From assembly GCF_049568105.1 (NCBI RefSeq), contig NZ_CP145335.1, positions 620,001-684,000 of the forward strand: DNA of 64,000 nt, written 5' to 3'. Under the pieces are notes generated by a model. The model saw nothing but the letters and a program-made list of their open reading frames with translations. It did not search any database and was not told the DNA's origin. The DNA is from Salinisphaera sp049568105. GTDB lineage: Bacteria > Pseudomonadota > Gammaproteobacteria > Nevskiales > Salinisphaeraceae. Below are positions 9,094 to 18,160 of this stretch, in pieces. How positions within the stretch are numbered: the first letter of the stretch is position 1; each line of letters begins with the position of its first letter. A program made the position numbers and the translations under genes.

Positions 9094-10188
9094 TTACATC
9101 GAGGTCGCCAGCGCTCGATCGGCAGCCTGGCGTTCGGCCGCCAGTTCGACCAGGCGAGCCACCAGATCAGGATAGGCAATACCCGATTCGGCCCAGAGCT
9201 TGGGGTACATCGAAATCCGCGTGAAACCGGGCAGGGTATTGATCTCGTTGACGATCACCTCGCCGTTTTCGGTCACGAACACATCCACCCGGGCCAGCCC
9301 GCAACAGTCGAGCGCGGCATAGGTGGCCAGCGCGACCGCGCGCACCGCTTCGGTCGTTGCGGCGTCGAGCTCGGCGGGGATGACGACGTCGGCGCTATCG
9401 TCGACGTATTTGGTGTCGTAGGCATAGAAGCCGCCGTCGGCGACCACGACTTCACCGACCGTACTGGCTGTCGGGTCGTCATTGCCGAGCACGGCACATT
9501 CGATCTCGCGGCCGACAACCGCGGATTCGATCAGGACCTTGTGATCGAAGCGCAGCGCCAGGGCCAGCGCCTGATCGAATTCGGCGGCATTCGCCACCCG
9601 GCTGACCCCGACTGAGGAGCCGAGATTGGCCGGTTTGACGAACAACGGACTGCCGAGCTCGGCAGCCAGCAGGGCATAGTCGACATGCTCGGCCGTAGGC
9701 CGTTTGATGACCCGGAACGGGGCAATGCCGATGCCGGCATCGCGCAGCAGACGTTTGGTTACGTCCTTATCCATGGCGGCGGCCGAACCGAGCACGCCGG
9801 CGCCTACGCAGGCGATATTGGCGGCTCGCAGCAAGCCCTGCAGGGTGCCGTCTTCGCCGGTCGGCCCGTGCACGATGGGAAACGCTACATCGACCTCGAA
9901 GACCACCTCGCCGGTCTCGGCGGCGATGATCTGGCCGGCATCGCGGCCGGGCACCACAGCCAGGGCGGCGGCTTCGGCCTTGAGCGCGATGCGTTGCGGA
10001 TCGTCCGCATGGTCGACGAAATCGTCGGTTTTAGCGGCATGCCAGACGCCGGCCTTGTCGATACCGATGACGCGAACCTCGAAACGTTCGCGATCGAGTG
10101 CGGCGACGATATTGCGTGCCGATTGCAACGAGACTTCGTGCTCGGCCGAGGCGCCACCACAGATCACGGCCACTCGCGTTCGGGCCAT
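9094..10188 (-). CDS. ddl: D-alanine--D-alanine ligase (DdlA type)
   Basis: It makes the D-Ala-D-Ala dipeptide for peptidoglycan precursors. The ATG before ARTRVAVICGG was chosen because GGAGA lies 7 bases upstream and it gives 364 residues, the length of the DdlA subgroup; the open frame continues 45 codons further. ATP-grasp landmarks are GGASAEHEVSLQSA at the N-terminus, HGPTGEDGTLQGLL, KPANLGSSVGVSR (phosphate-binding loop) and VNEINTLPGFT (metal and D-Ala site). It stands outside a dcw cluster and is divergent from htpG. Confidence 0.93.
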   Translation of the reverse strand: MARTRVAVICGGASAEHEVSLQSARNIVAALDRERFEVRVIGIDKAGVWHAAKTDDFVDHADDPQRIALKAEAAALAVVPGRDAGQIIAAETGEVVFEVDVAFPIVHGPTGEDGTLQGLLRAANIACVGAGVLGSAAAMDKDVTKRLLRDAGIGIAPFRVIKRPTAEHVDYALLAAELGSPLFVKPANLGSSVGVSRVANAAEFDQALALALRFDHKVLIESAVVGREIECAVLGNDDPTASTVGEVVVADGGFYAYDTKYVDDSADVVIPAELDAATTEAVRAVALATYAALDCCGLARVDVFVTENGEVIVNEINTLPGFTRISMYPKLWAESGIAYPDLVARLVELAAERQAADRALATSM

Positions 10189-10276
10189 CGCTGTCTCCCT
10201 TGGATCAATCTGGTCTTGAACGGCTGCCAAGCATGCCATGAAAGCGCGTGCTGCCCCACCGACCGAGCGCTGGGCG

Positions 10277-10305
10277 CTTGAAAAACGGCCGCGCGGGCCA
10301 CATTC
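10277..10305 (+). promoter_or_regulatory. Candidate sigma-32 (heat-shock) promoter of htpG
   Basis: CTTGAA followed after about 15 bases by CCACATTC, compared with the sigma-32 consensus CTTGAA-N13-17-CCCCATNT. It lies about 60 bases before the htpG ATG, the expected distance for a heat-shock promoter. This is a visual match only. Confidence 0.55.
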
Positions 10306-10363
10306 AAGGCAGGCAAGCGGCATAGCCGCACCTATTTGTCATCCATCACCGATCGAACACGCC

Positions 10364-12313
10364 ATGAGCGAAGAGAACACGAACACCCAGGGGGCCACCC
10401 AAGCCGGCGCCAATGCAGAGCAGCACGGCTTTCAGGCCGAGGTGAAGCAGCTTCTGAAGCTGATGATTCACTCGATGTATTCGAACAAAGAGGTCTTTGC
10501 CCGCGAGCTGATCTCCAACGCATCGGATGCGCTGGATACGCTGCGCTTCGAAGGGCTGAAGAACGATTCGCTGTTCGAAGGCGATTCGGAACTCCAGATC
10601 TGGATCGATCAGGACAAAAACGCCAAGACTGTGTCGTTTTCCGACAACGGCATCGGTATGACCCGCGATCAGGTCATGGAGCGCATCGGCACGATCGCCA
10701 AGTCCGGCACCCGTGCGTTTTTGGATTCCCTGTCCGGTGACGAGAAAAAGGATGCCAAGCTGATCGGCCAGTTCGGTGTCGGCTTCTATTCGGCGTTCAT
10801 CGTGGCCGACCAGGTTGTGGTCGATACCCGCCGCGGCGGCGAATCGACCGGCGTGCGCTGGATCTCGGACGGCGGCGGCGAATACACCCTCGAGGAAATC
10901 GACAAGCCCCAGCGCGGCACCACCGTGACTCTGCATCTGCGTGACGACGAGGAAGAATTCCTAGAGCCGCATCGGCTGCGGCATCTGGTCAAGACCTATT
11001 CGGACCATATCGCCTTCCCGATCAAGATGCGCGAGCAGCTGTCCGAAGAAGACGAAAACGAAGGCAAGGAAGCCGGCTGGGAACAGGTCAACCGCGGGGC
11101 GCCGCTCTGGGCTGAACCCAAGTCGAGCCTGTCGAACGAGGACTATGCCGAGTTCTACAAGCATTCCTGCAACGACTTCGAGGATCCGCTGACCTGGACC
11201 CATAACAAGGTCGAAGGCAGCCAGGAATATACCAACCTGCTGTATATTCCCAAGCGTGCCCCGTTTGATCTGTTCGATCCGAACGGCAAGGCCCATGGCG
11301 TCAAGCTGTACGTGCAGCGCGTGTTCATTATGGACGACGCTGACAAGCTGATGCCGCGCTATCTGCGCTTCGTCAAAGGCGTGATCGATTCCAACGATCT
11401 GCCGCTCAACGTCTCGCGCGAGATCCTTCAGAACAACCGCCTGTTGGACAAGATTCGCTCCGGCTCGGTGAAAAAGGTTCTGGGCCTGATCGAGTCGATG
11501 GCCAACGACGAGGACGATCCGGAGAAGTTCAAGACCTTCTCCAACGAGTTCGGCACGGTCTTAAAGGAAGGCGTGGTCGAGGACTACGAGAACCAGGCTC
11601 GGATCGCCAAACTGCTGCGCTTCAAGACCACCACCGACGAGTCGGCCGATCCGGGGGTGTCGCTGGACGAATACATCGCCCGCATGCAGCCCGGCCAGGA
11701 CAAGATCTACTACATCACCGCGGATACGCTGGCCGAGGCCAAGCACAGCCCGCATCTCGAGATCTTCAAGAAGAAGGGCATCGAGGTGCTGCTGCTGACC
11801 GACCGGGTCGATGAGTGGGTCATGGCCCACATGACCGAGTACGAAGGCAAGGAATTCTCCTCGGTCGCCAAGGGCGCACTGGACCTCGGCGAAGCCGAAT
11901 CCGAGGAAGAAAAAGAGCAGCAGAAGAAGCTCGAGGAAGAGTCCTCCGATCTGGTTGAGCGCATCAAGCAGGCCTTGGGCGAGCGGGTCAACGAGGTGCG
12001 TGTCACCCATCGCCTGACCGACTCCCCGGCCTGCTTAGTTGCCGACGAGAACGGCATGTCGGCCCATCTGGAGCGGATCCTCAAAGAAGCCGGCCAGGCC
12101 ATGCCCAGCTCGGCGCCGCATCTGGAGATCAATCCCACCCACCCGCTGGTAGAAAAGCTGGCTGGTGAGCAGGGTGAGGAAGAGTTCAGTTCCTTCTCCC
12201 AGATGCTGTTCGAGCAGGCCGTACTGGCCGAAGGCGGCGAACTGGAAGACCCGGCCACCTTCGTGCGCCGGATGAACCAGATGCTGCTGGCGGTCTCGCG
12301 CGGCGCAGCGTAA
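10364..12313 (+). CDS. htpG: Molecular chaperone HtpG (Hsp90)
   Basis: A 649-residue Hsp90 homologue. The N-terminal GHKL ATPase domain shows ELISNASDALD, DNGIGMT and GQFGVGFYSAF. The middle domain shows the conserved DLPLNVSREILQ segment with the catalytic Arg, and the C-terminal dimerisation domain follows a highly charged stretch. The start chosen is the ATG before SEENTNTQ; the frame extends upstream across the probable promoter. A heat-shock-type promoter lies in front and a strong terminator directly behind, so it is a single-gene unit. Confidence 0.97.
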   Translation: MSEENTNTQGATQAGANAEQHGFQAEVKQLLKLMIHSMYSNKEVFARELISNASDALDTLRFEGLKNDSLFEGDSELQIWIDQDKNAKTVSFSDNGIGMTRDQVMERIGTIAKSGTRAFLDSLSGDEKKDAKLIGQFGVGFYSAFIVADQVVVDTRRGGESTGVRWISDGGGEYTLEEIDKPQRGTTVTLHLRDDEEEFLEPHRLRHLVKTYSDHIAFPIKMREQLSEEDENEGKEAGWEQVNRGAPLWAEPKSSLSNEDYAEFYKHSCNDFEDPLTWTHNKVEGSQEYTNLLYIPKRAPFDLFDPNGKAHGVKLYVQRVFIMDDADKLMPRYLRFVKGVIDSNDLPLNVSREILQNNRLLDKIRSGSVKKVLGLIESMANDEDDPEKFKTFSNEFGTVLKEGVVEDYENQARIAKLLRFKTTTDESADPGVSLDEYIARMQPGQDKIYYITADTLAEAKHSPHLEIFKKKGIEVLLLTDRVDEWVMAHMTEYEGKEFSSVAKGALDLGEAESEEEKEQQKKLEEESSDLVERIKQALGERVNEVRVTHRLTDSPACLVADENGMSAHLERILKEAGQAMPSSAPHLEINPTHPLVEKLAGEQGEEEFSSFSQMLFEQAVLAEGGELEDPATFVRRMNQMLLAVSRGAA

Positions 12314-12319
12314 CCTCGA

Positions 12320-12356
12320 AGCGCCGGTATCTTGAGCGAGATACCGGCGCTTTTTT
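12320..12356 (+). terminator. Rho-independent terminator of htpG
   Basis: A 13-bp perfect stem (AGCGCCGGTATCT / AGATACCGGCGCT) with a 6-base loop, followed by a run of T residues, 6 bases after the htpG stop codon. Confidence 0.92.
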
Positions 12357-12389
12357 CGGCGGGGTCGCCGAACACGAGGAGTAAAGCGC

Positions 12390-13001
12390 ATGTCTCCGGA
12401 TCGACTCAATCGGATTGCGTCCTGGCTGTTGGCGTTGGGGCTTGGCTCGGCCACTGTCCTGATGGCATCACCGGTATCCGCCGAGTCCGGCGCCCAGGGT
12501 ATCGCGATCGGCGGCACTACCCTGCGTCTTGGAGAACCCCGGAATCAGGTTCTGGGCGAGGCCCGGTCCGAATTCAACGTCTCGCCGGCCGACCAGGACG
12601 GCCAGTATTTCCTGTATCCAAAAGTCGCGCCGTTAGGGCCCAACGGTCGGGCCCGACAGCCCGATGCGGTAGGTTCGATCACCGTTGCCAATGGGCGTCT
12701 GGTACGGGTGACCCGTAATCTGGGCTCGTTTCGCAGCGCCGATGGCCAGGCGGCGATCCAGAATCTGATCAAGGCTTTCGCCCAGGCGCCCAACCAGGGT
12801 AAAAAGCCGGCCGTGCATACCGATACCAGCATGTCAGGCAATGCCAGTACCCAGCGGGTCTATTTCAGCTATCCGGATCGGGTGATCCAGGTACTGGTCT
12901 TTCAGCCAGCCGATACCGCGGTCCAGGCCACGGTCGATATTACCGAGCAGTATGCGCTGTCGCCGAACATGCGATCGGATAGACGCGATTCCGATCGGTA
13001 A
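12390..13001 (+). CDS. Hypothetical exported protein
   Basis: A 203-residue protein with a clear Sec signal peptide: basic start, hydrophobic core LLALGLGSATVLMA, and a likely cleavage after VSA near residue 31. The mature part is polar, contains a GGTTLRLGEPRNQVL segment, and ends in a charged RSDRRDSDR tail. No family is recognised. Periplasmic location is inferred. It is preceded by GAGGAGT about 7 bases before the ATG and followed by a terminator shared with the convergent coaD gene. Confidence 0.7.
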   Translation: MSPDRLNRIASWLLALGLGSATVLMASPVSAESGAQGIAIGGTTLRLGEPRNQVLGEARSEFNVSPADQDGQYFLYPKVAPLGPNGRARQPDAVGSITVANGRLVRVTRNLGSFRSADGQAAIQNLIKAFAQAPNQGKKPAVHTDTSMSGNASTQRVYFSYPDRVIQVLVFQPADTAVQATVDITEQYALSPNMRSDRRDSDR

Positions 13002-13092
13002 CCCGCTCGATAGCCTAGGGCCGCGCACCGGCGGAGGTGGAATCGGAGTGTTTCGGTGTCGCGCAAGGCCTGCGTGAGCGATGCGATCGACA

Positions 13093-13121
13093 AGCCGCCG
13101 GCAGCCGCTGGCGGCTTTTTT
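13093..13121. terminator. Terminator hairpin between convergent genes
   Basis: AGCCGCC and GGCGGCT form the stem, with a T-run directly after it on the plus strand, between the exported-protein gene and the 3' end of coaD. Confidence 0.8.
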
Positions 13122-13128
13122 GTATGCT

Positions 13129-13623
13129 TTAGTTGCCGGTCTTGGCGTGCAGCCGGTCGGCGACCACGCTGGGCACCAGACCGGTGATACGGCCGTCCAG
13201 AAATGCGATCTCTCGGACCAGGGTCGAGGAGATATGGGCGTATTCGGGCGAGGGGGAGAGCAGGATCGTATCGATCTCGGGCGCCAGATGCCGGTTCATC
13301 ACCGCCATCTGTTTTTCGTACTCGTAGTCGCCTACACCACGTACCCCGCGCACCAGCACTCGGACATCATTGCGGCGTGCGAAATCGACCACCAGTCCGT
13401 CGGCGGGCATGACCGTCACGTTGTCGACATCGGCCAGCACCAGCTTGGCCAGTTCCACTCGTTCATCGTGGTCGAAGATCGATTTCTTCGATGAATTGCT
13501 GGCCACCGCGACGATTAGTTCGCTGAACATGCCGGCGGCGCGCCGGATCACGTCGGCATGACCGTTGGTGATCGGGTCGAACGTGCCGGTATAGGCCGCC
13601 CGGATCGACTTAGGCTCCTTCAT
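13129..13623 (-). CDS. coaD: Phosphopantetheine adenylyltransferase
   Basis: Catalyses the penultimate step of coenzyme A synthesis (4'-phosphopantetheine + ATP to dephospho-CoA). At 164 residues it is the normal length. The nucleotidyltransferase motif TGTFDPITNGH is near residues 12-22, and the second nucleotide-binding motif ISSTLVREIA is near 130. The start codon overlaps the rsmD stop by 4 bases, the classic rsmD-coaD pair. Confidence 0.96.
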   Translation of the reverse strand: MKEPKSIRAAYTGTFDPITNGHADVIRRAAGMFSELIVAVASNSSKKSIFDHDERVELAKLVLADVDNVTVMPADGLVVDFARRNDVRVLVRGVRGVGDYEYEKQMAVMNRHLAPEIDTILLSPSPEYAHISSTLVREIAFLDGRITGLVPSVVADRLHAKTGN

Positions 13624-14258
13624 GGTGGGCTATCCTCGCCCGTGGGGCGCCGCCGTGCAAGGCAATAGCCCACGCCCGCCGAGCGTGACTGGCGCAGGAT
13701 CTCGTAGTCGGCGGCCAGCTGGTCGTCGATCGCGGCTGCCGATTCGGCTGGGTATTCGAGATAGAGCCGCGAATGCACGCCCAGCAGCGGCTGCGCACCG
13801 CGCAGGGCAGGCCCGTGCAGTTCAGTATCGAAGGGCGGATCGATGAACAGGATATCGGCGCTGGCGACGTCGATCCGTCGCGCTGCATCGGTGGCGTCGC
13901 CCACGATCACCTGCGCCCGCTCGCTGGCGCCGAGCTTGGCCAGAGCAGCTTCGATTGCGGCGGCCGCGGCGCGATCGCGCTCGACGAACACAGCCCGGGC
14001 AGCCCCACGAGACAAGGCCTCGATGCCCAGTGCGCCGGTGCCGGCGAACAGATCGACACAGACCGCGCCTTCGATGCGCGGCGCGAGCCAGTTGAACAGG
14101 GTCTCGCGGACCCGGTTCGGCGTCGGGCGCAGGCCGGGGCGGTCCGCGACCGGCAACACCCGGCTGCGCCACTGCCCCCCGATCACGCGTAGGCTGGTGA
14201 CCGGCTCGGCGCGCCGGTGTTTCGGCTGCGGGCGTGGTTGGCGTGGTTTACGGGCCAA
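13620..14258 (-). CDS. rsmD: 16S rRNA (guanine(966)-N(2))-methyltransferase
   Basis: Methylates G966 of 16S rRNA. A 212-residue Rossmann methyltransferase with a basic N-terminal extension, RVIGGQWRSRVL and the RPTPNRVRETLFNWL segment typical of RsmD, the SAM site DLFAGTGALGIEALSRGA and the catalytic DPPF motif. It is coupled to coaD downstream and follows tldD closely. Confidence 0.93.
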   Translation of the reverse strand: MARKPRQPRPQPKHRRAEPVTSLRVIGGQWRSRVLPVADRPGLRPTPNRVRETLFNWLAPRIEGAVCVDLFAGTGALGIEALSRGAARAVFVERDRAAAAAIEAALAKLGASERAQVIVGDATDAARRIDVASADILFIDPPFDTELHGPALRGAQPLLGVHSRLYLEYPAESAAAIDDQLAADYEILRQSRSAGVGYCLARRRPTGEDSPP

Positions 14259-14264
14259 GATGGT

Positions 14265-15719
14265 TCAGCCGCGCTCGGTGCCGCCGACGGTGATCGAGTC
14301 GACCTTGAGCGTGGGTTGGCCTACGCCCACGGGTACGCTCTGGCCGTGCTTGCCGCAGACCCCGACGCCGGTATCCAGTGCCCAGTCGTTGCCGACCATC
14401 GACACCCGGTTCATTACGTCCGGGCCGTTGCCGATCAGGGTCACGCCCTTGAGCGGCGCGCCGAGTTGGCCGTTTTCGATCCGGTAGGCCTCGTCGCAGG
14501 AAAACACGAAGTTGCCGGAGGTGATGTCTACCGAACCGCCGGAGAAATGCGCGGCATAGATGCCAGAATCGACCGAGGCGATGATGTCGTTCGGGTCAGA
14601 GTCGCCGCCGCGCATATAGGTGTTGGTCATACGTGGCATAACCGTATGCGCATAGGACTCGCGCCGGGCGTTGCCGGTCGGGGCTGCGCCCATCAACCGG
14701 GCGTTGTGCTTGTCCTGCATATAGCCGACCAGCACGCCGTTTTCGATCAAGGTATTGGCGGCGGCCGGCGTACCCTCGTCGTCGATCGCGAGTGAGCCGC
14801 GCCGGCCTTCGAGGGTGCCGTCGTCGACTACGGTGCACAGTTCGGAGGCGACCTGCTGGCCGACTTTGTCGGAATAGTTGGAGGCCTTGCGACGATTGAA
14901 ATCGCCCTCCAGACCGTGGCCGACTGCCTCGTGTAGCAGCACGCCCGACCAGCCCGAGCTCATGACCACTGGCAGAGTACCAGCCGGCGCCGGTTCGGCC
15001 TTGAGCCGGACCAGCGCCCGGCGTACGGCCTCGCGGGCGTATTGCGCCACCAGATCGTCGGCGCCGGTGTAGATATCGTAGCCGAGCCGGCCGCCACCAC
15101 CGGCGGTGGCCGATTCACGGATGCCGTTGTCTTCGACCTGGACCGAGACATTAAAGCGCACCATCGGCCGCACGTCGCCGGCCAGAGTGCCGTCCGAGGC
15201 GGCCACCAGCATCGTGTCCGACGAGCCGGCCAGCGACACGGTCACGCGGACCACGCGCGGATCGGCATCGCGGGCGATTTGGTCGGCATGATGCAGTAGC
15301 GCGACCTTGGCCTCGGCATCCAGCGTGGCCGCCGGGTCGATCGGTTGGTAGCGCACCGCCGGGCCGTTATCGCGTCGGGTCAGCGCGTTCATGCGGGCGC
15401 TCTTGCCGTCGCGAGCGATCGCTGCGGCTGCTTTCGAGGCCTGGGCCAGGGCCGGAAAAGCCAGTTCGTCGGCATAGGCAAAGCCGGTCTGTTCCCCGGC
15501 CAGCGCGCGTACGCCGACACCCTGGGCGGTCGAGGCTCCGGCGCTGCGGACCACGCTGTCCTCGAGCATCCAGTTTTCGTTTTTCAGGATCTGGAAATAC
15601 AGATCTGCATAGTCCACGCCCGGCACCATCAGGCCCGATAAGGTGGCCTCGAGCTGTTGGGCATCGATGTTGGCACGCCCGAGCAGGGCGTCGCTGGCGA
15701 GATCGAGAGTATTTTGCAT
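14265..15719 (-). CDS. tldD: Metalloprotease TldD
   Basis: Subunit of the TldD/TldE metalloprotease, which degrades unfolded peptides and processes microcin B17 and CcdA in E. coli. The HEAVGHGLEGD zinc-binding motif is in the middle of the 484-residue chain, followed by the conserved MQDKHNARLMG region and the NTYMRGG segment. TldE is not in the window. The order rng-yhdP-nitrilase-(2 genes)-tldD extends the usual rng-yhdP-tldD cluster. Confidence 0.95.
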   Translation of the reverse strand: MQNTLDLASDALLGRANIDAQQLEATLSGLMVPGVDYADLYFQILKNENWMLEDSVVRSAGASTAQGVGVRALAGEQTGFAYADELAFPALAQASKAAAAIARDGKSARMNALTRRDNGPAVRYQPIDPAATLDAEAKVALLHHADQIARDADPRVVRVTVSLAGSSDTMLVAASDGTLAGDVRPMVRFNVSVQVEDNGIRESATAGGGGRLGYDIYTGADDLVAQYAREAVRRALVRLKAEPAPAGTLPVVMSSGWSGVLLHEAVGHGLEGDFNRRKASNYSDKVGQQVASELCTVVDDGTLEGRRGSLAIDDEGTPAAANTLIENGVLVGYMQDKHNARLMGAAPTGNARRESYAHTVMPRMTNTYMRGGDSDPNDIIASVDSGIYAAHFSGGSVDITSGNFVFSCDEAYRIENGQLGAPLKGVTLIGNGPDVMNRVSMVGNDWALDTGVGVCGKHGQSVPVGVGQPTLKVDSITVGGTERG

Positions 15720-15748
15720 CCGCTCAGATTAACACCTGCGGCCCGGGA

Positions 15749-16204
15749 TCAGACGAGTCGTTTTTCGAGAAATACTCGATCGCGGCCCTCATCGACACGG
15801 CGGTCGAATTCGATATAGCCATGCCCGGCATACCAGGCCCGATTCTTGCGCGCGATCGCTGGCGTATAGAGCCGCAGGCGGTCGAAGCCACGAGCGCTGG
15901 CCTGCCGCTCGGCATAATCCAGCAGCCGGCTGCCGATGCCGCGGGCCTGAAGCGCCGGATCGACCGCGATATTGTCGATCCAGAAGCCGGCGCGGGTATC
16001 GAACACGACAAAACCGGCCAGTCGGCCGGCTGTCAGGGCAGCCCAGGTATCGCCAGCGTCGATCTGTCTTGCGTAGTCGATCTCCAGCGGGCGCGGCGGG
16101 ATCGGCATGTCGGCGACGTAGGGCGCATAGGCCGCGACGGCGATGTCGCGAATGGCGACGACATCGCCGGCCTTCGCCTGGCGTATGACGATGTCGTCTT
16201 GCAT
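15749..16204 (-). CDS. GNAT-family N-acetyltransferase
   Basis: A 151-residue single-domain acetyltransferase. The acetyl-CoA pyrophosphate-binding motif A is seen in QARGIGSRLLDYAE, preceded by the IDNIAVDPAL strand and followed by NRAWYAGHGY of motif B. The substrate is unknown. It lies between the quinone oxidoreductase and tldD, about 25-30 bases from each, and looks like an insertion into the conserved cluster. Confidence 0.85.
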   Translation of the reverse strand: MQDDIVIRQAKAGDVVAIRDIAVAAYAPYVADMPIPPRPLEIDYARQIDAGDTWAALTAGRLAGFVVFDTRAGFWIDNIAVDPALQARGIGSRLLDYAERQASARGFDRLRLYTPAIARKNRAWYAGHGYIEFDRRVDEGRDRVFLEKRLV

Positions 16205-16228
16205 TGCGGCGCCCGCTGGTCGCGACCC

Positions 16229-17203
16229 TCAGGGGATGAGAATCGTCGACCCGGTGGTCTGGCGATCGGCGATCGCCTGCTGGGCCGCGCCGGCTTCTTC
16301 CAGGCTGTAGCGCTGACCGATATGCACTTTCACGTCGCCGGTTTCGAGCACGTCGAATAGGTCTGCACACATCATCTCGAAACGCTCTGGCGTATCCGCA
16401 TAGCCGCCCAGGCTCGGGCGGGTGACGAACAGCGAGCCGCCACGGTTGAGCTCGACCAGGTTCACGCCTTCCACGGGGCCGGAGGCATTACCGAACGACA
16501 CCATCAGCCCGCGTTTTTTCAAGCATTTGAGCGAATCGTGCCAGGTATCGCGGCCCACCGAGTCATAGACCACCGGTACGCCGGCGCCATCGGTCAGCTC
16601 CATGACCCGCTCGGGCACCGACTCACGGGTATAGTCGATCGTCATCCAGTAGCCGTTCTGGTGGGCGACGTTGGCCTTGTCGTCCGAGGAGACGGTGCCG
16701 ATCACATGCGCACCGAGCGCCTTGGCCCACTGCCCGGCCAGCGTGCCCACGCCACCGGCTGCGGCATGGAACAAAATCGTGTCGCCTTCGGCCACGGCAT
16801 AGGTCTGGCGCAGCAGATACTGCACGGTCAGGCCCTTGAGCAGACTGGCGGCGGCGGTCTCGAAATCGATCGCCTCGGGCAGGGCCACGACATGCTCGGC
16901 CGACAGGGTGATGGCATCGGCATAGGCGCCGGTCGGACCAAGCACATAGGCCACGCGGTCGCCCTCGGCGAATTCTTCTACGCCTTCACCGACTGCATCG
17001 ATCACACCGGCGCCTTCGGTGCCCATCGCGCTCGGCAAATCGGCCGGATACAGGCCGGTGCGGAAATAGATATCGATGAAGTTCACGCCGATCGCGTGGT
17101 TGGCGATCCGAACCTCGCCCGGGCCGGGTTCGCGGATGTCGGTCTCCACAATTTCGAGAACATCCGGGCCGCCGGTTTGTTTGAACTGGATCTGTCGGGC
17201 CAT
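16229..17203 (-). CDS. NADPH:quinone oxidoreductase (zeta-crystallin type)
   Basis: A 324-residue zinc-free MDR protein: no structural-zinc cysteines, GVNFIDIYFRTGLYP near the N-terminus, and the NADPH-binding AAAGGVGTLAGQWAKALG. It should reduce quinones by one or two electrons in the cytoplasm. The closest named relative by sequence appearance is Qor of E. coli. Confidence 0.9.
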   Translation of the reverse strand: MARQIQFKQTGGPDVLEIVETDIREPGPGEVRIANHAIGVNFIDIYFRTGLYPADLPSAMGTEGAGVIDAVGEGVEEFAEGDRVAYVLGPTGAYADAITLSAEHVVALPEAIDFETAAASLLKGLTVQYLLRQTYAVAEGDTILFHAAAGGVGTLAGQWAKALGAHVIGTVSSDDKANVAHQNGYWMTIDYTRESVPERVMELTDGAGVPVVYDSVGRDTWHDSLKCLKKRGLMVSFGNASGPVEGVNLVELNRGGSLFVTRPSLGGYADTPERFEMMCADLFDVLETGDVKVHIGQRYSLEEAGAAQQAIADRQTTGSTILIP

Positions 17204-17242
17204 GAGGGTTCCTTGATGCGATTCAGGGGGTGGTACGACAGC

Positions 17243-18100
17243 CTAGACGAGTCGACGATGCGAAAGACAGGGAAAGCCTTCGCGTAGGCGGGCGTTGCGG
17301 CTGCGATCGATGTCGGCGATCACGACTTCGTTGGCATCCGAGCGGGCTTCGGACTGCACCTGGCCCCAGGGGTCGCAGATCAGGCTGTGCCCATAAGTAC
17401 GTCGTCCGCTGGCGTGATGCCCGGCCTGATTGGGTGCGATCATGGTCGCCAGATTCTCGATCGCCCGGGCCCGGGTCAGGATATGCCAGTGCGCGGTGCC
17501 GGTGGTGTGGGTGAACGCCGAGGGGGCGACGATTATCTCCGCGCCCTGATCGGCCAACCGGCGATACAGCTCGGGAAAACGCAGGTCGTAGCAGATCGAC
17601 AGCCCAAGCCGGCCGAACGGCGTGTCGATGACCATCGGTTCGTTCGAGCCGGGCATGAAGGTCGCCGATTCGCGATAGGCCTCGCGCGAATCCGGCAGCC
17701 CGACGTCGAACAGATGGATCTTGTCGTAGCGGGCAACGCGGGTGCCGCGATCGTCGTAGACACATAGTGCCGGATAGACCCGATCTGGCTCGGGGCTGAC
17801 CAGCGGGATAGTGCCGGCCGCGATCCACAGACCATGGCGGGCCGCAGCCTGGCTCAGAAACGTCTGAATCGGAGTGTCCTCACCCGCGACCCCGTCCGGC
17901 TCGGCGACATTGAGCTTGTCGGTCTCGTGGGCGCCCATGATCGCGAAATTCTCGGGCAGCACAGCCAGTCGGGCGCCACGCCGGGCTGCTTCACGCAGTA
18001 GATCGTCGGCTCGGGCGAGGTTGGGATCGACCTCGCCCAACGAGTTCATCTGGATCGCGGCAACGCGCGCTGTTTCCGGCGTTGCTCGGGTTTCGCTCAT
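17243..18100 (-). CDS. Carbon-nitrogen hydrolase (Nit-type amidase)
   Basis: A 285-residue nitrilase-superfamily enzyme with the Glu-Lys-Cys triad visible: LPENFAIMG (Glu), RYDKIHLFDV (Lys) and SICYDLRFPELYR (Cys). These match the Nit1/NitA branch that hydrolyses deaminated glutathione and related omega-amides. It lies between yhdP and the oxidoreductase, the same position a nitrilase gene has in pseudomonad rng-yhdP-tldD clusters. Confidence 0.9.
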   Translation of the reverse strand: MSETRATPETARVAAIQMNSLGEVDPNLARADDLLREAARRGARLAVLPENFAIMGAHETDKLNVAEPDGVAGEDTPIQTFLSQAAARHGLWIAAGTIPLVSPEPDRVYPALCVYDDRGTRVARYDKIHLFDVGLPDSREAYRESATFMPGSNEPMVIDTPFGRLGLSICYDLRFPELYRRLADQGAEIIVAPSAFTHTTGTAHWHILTRARAIENLATMIAPNQAGHHASGRRTYGHSLICDPWGQVQSEARSDANEVVIADIDRSRNARLREGFPCLSHRRLV

Positions 18101-18160
18101 GCCGGGGTCCGTGCTCGTGGGTTCGTGGCTCGAGGATACGCCGAACGGACAAAGCGATCA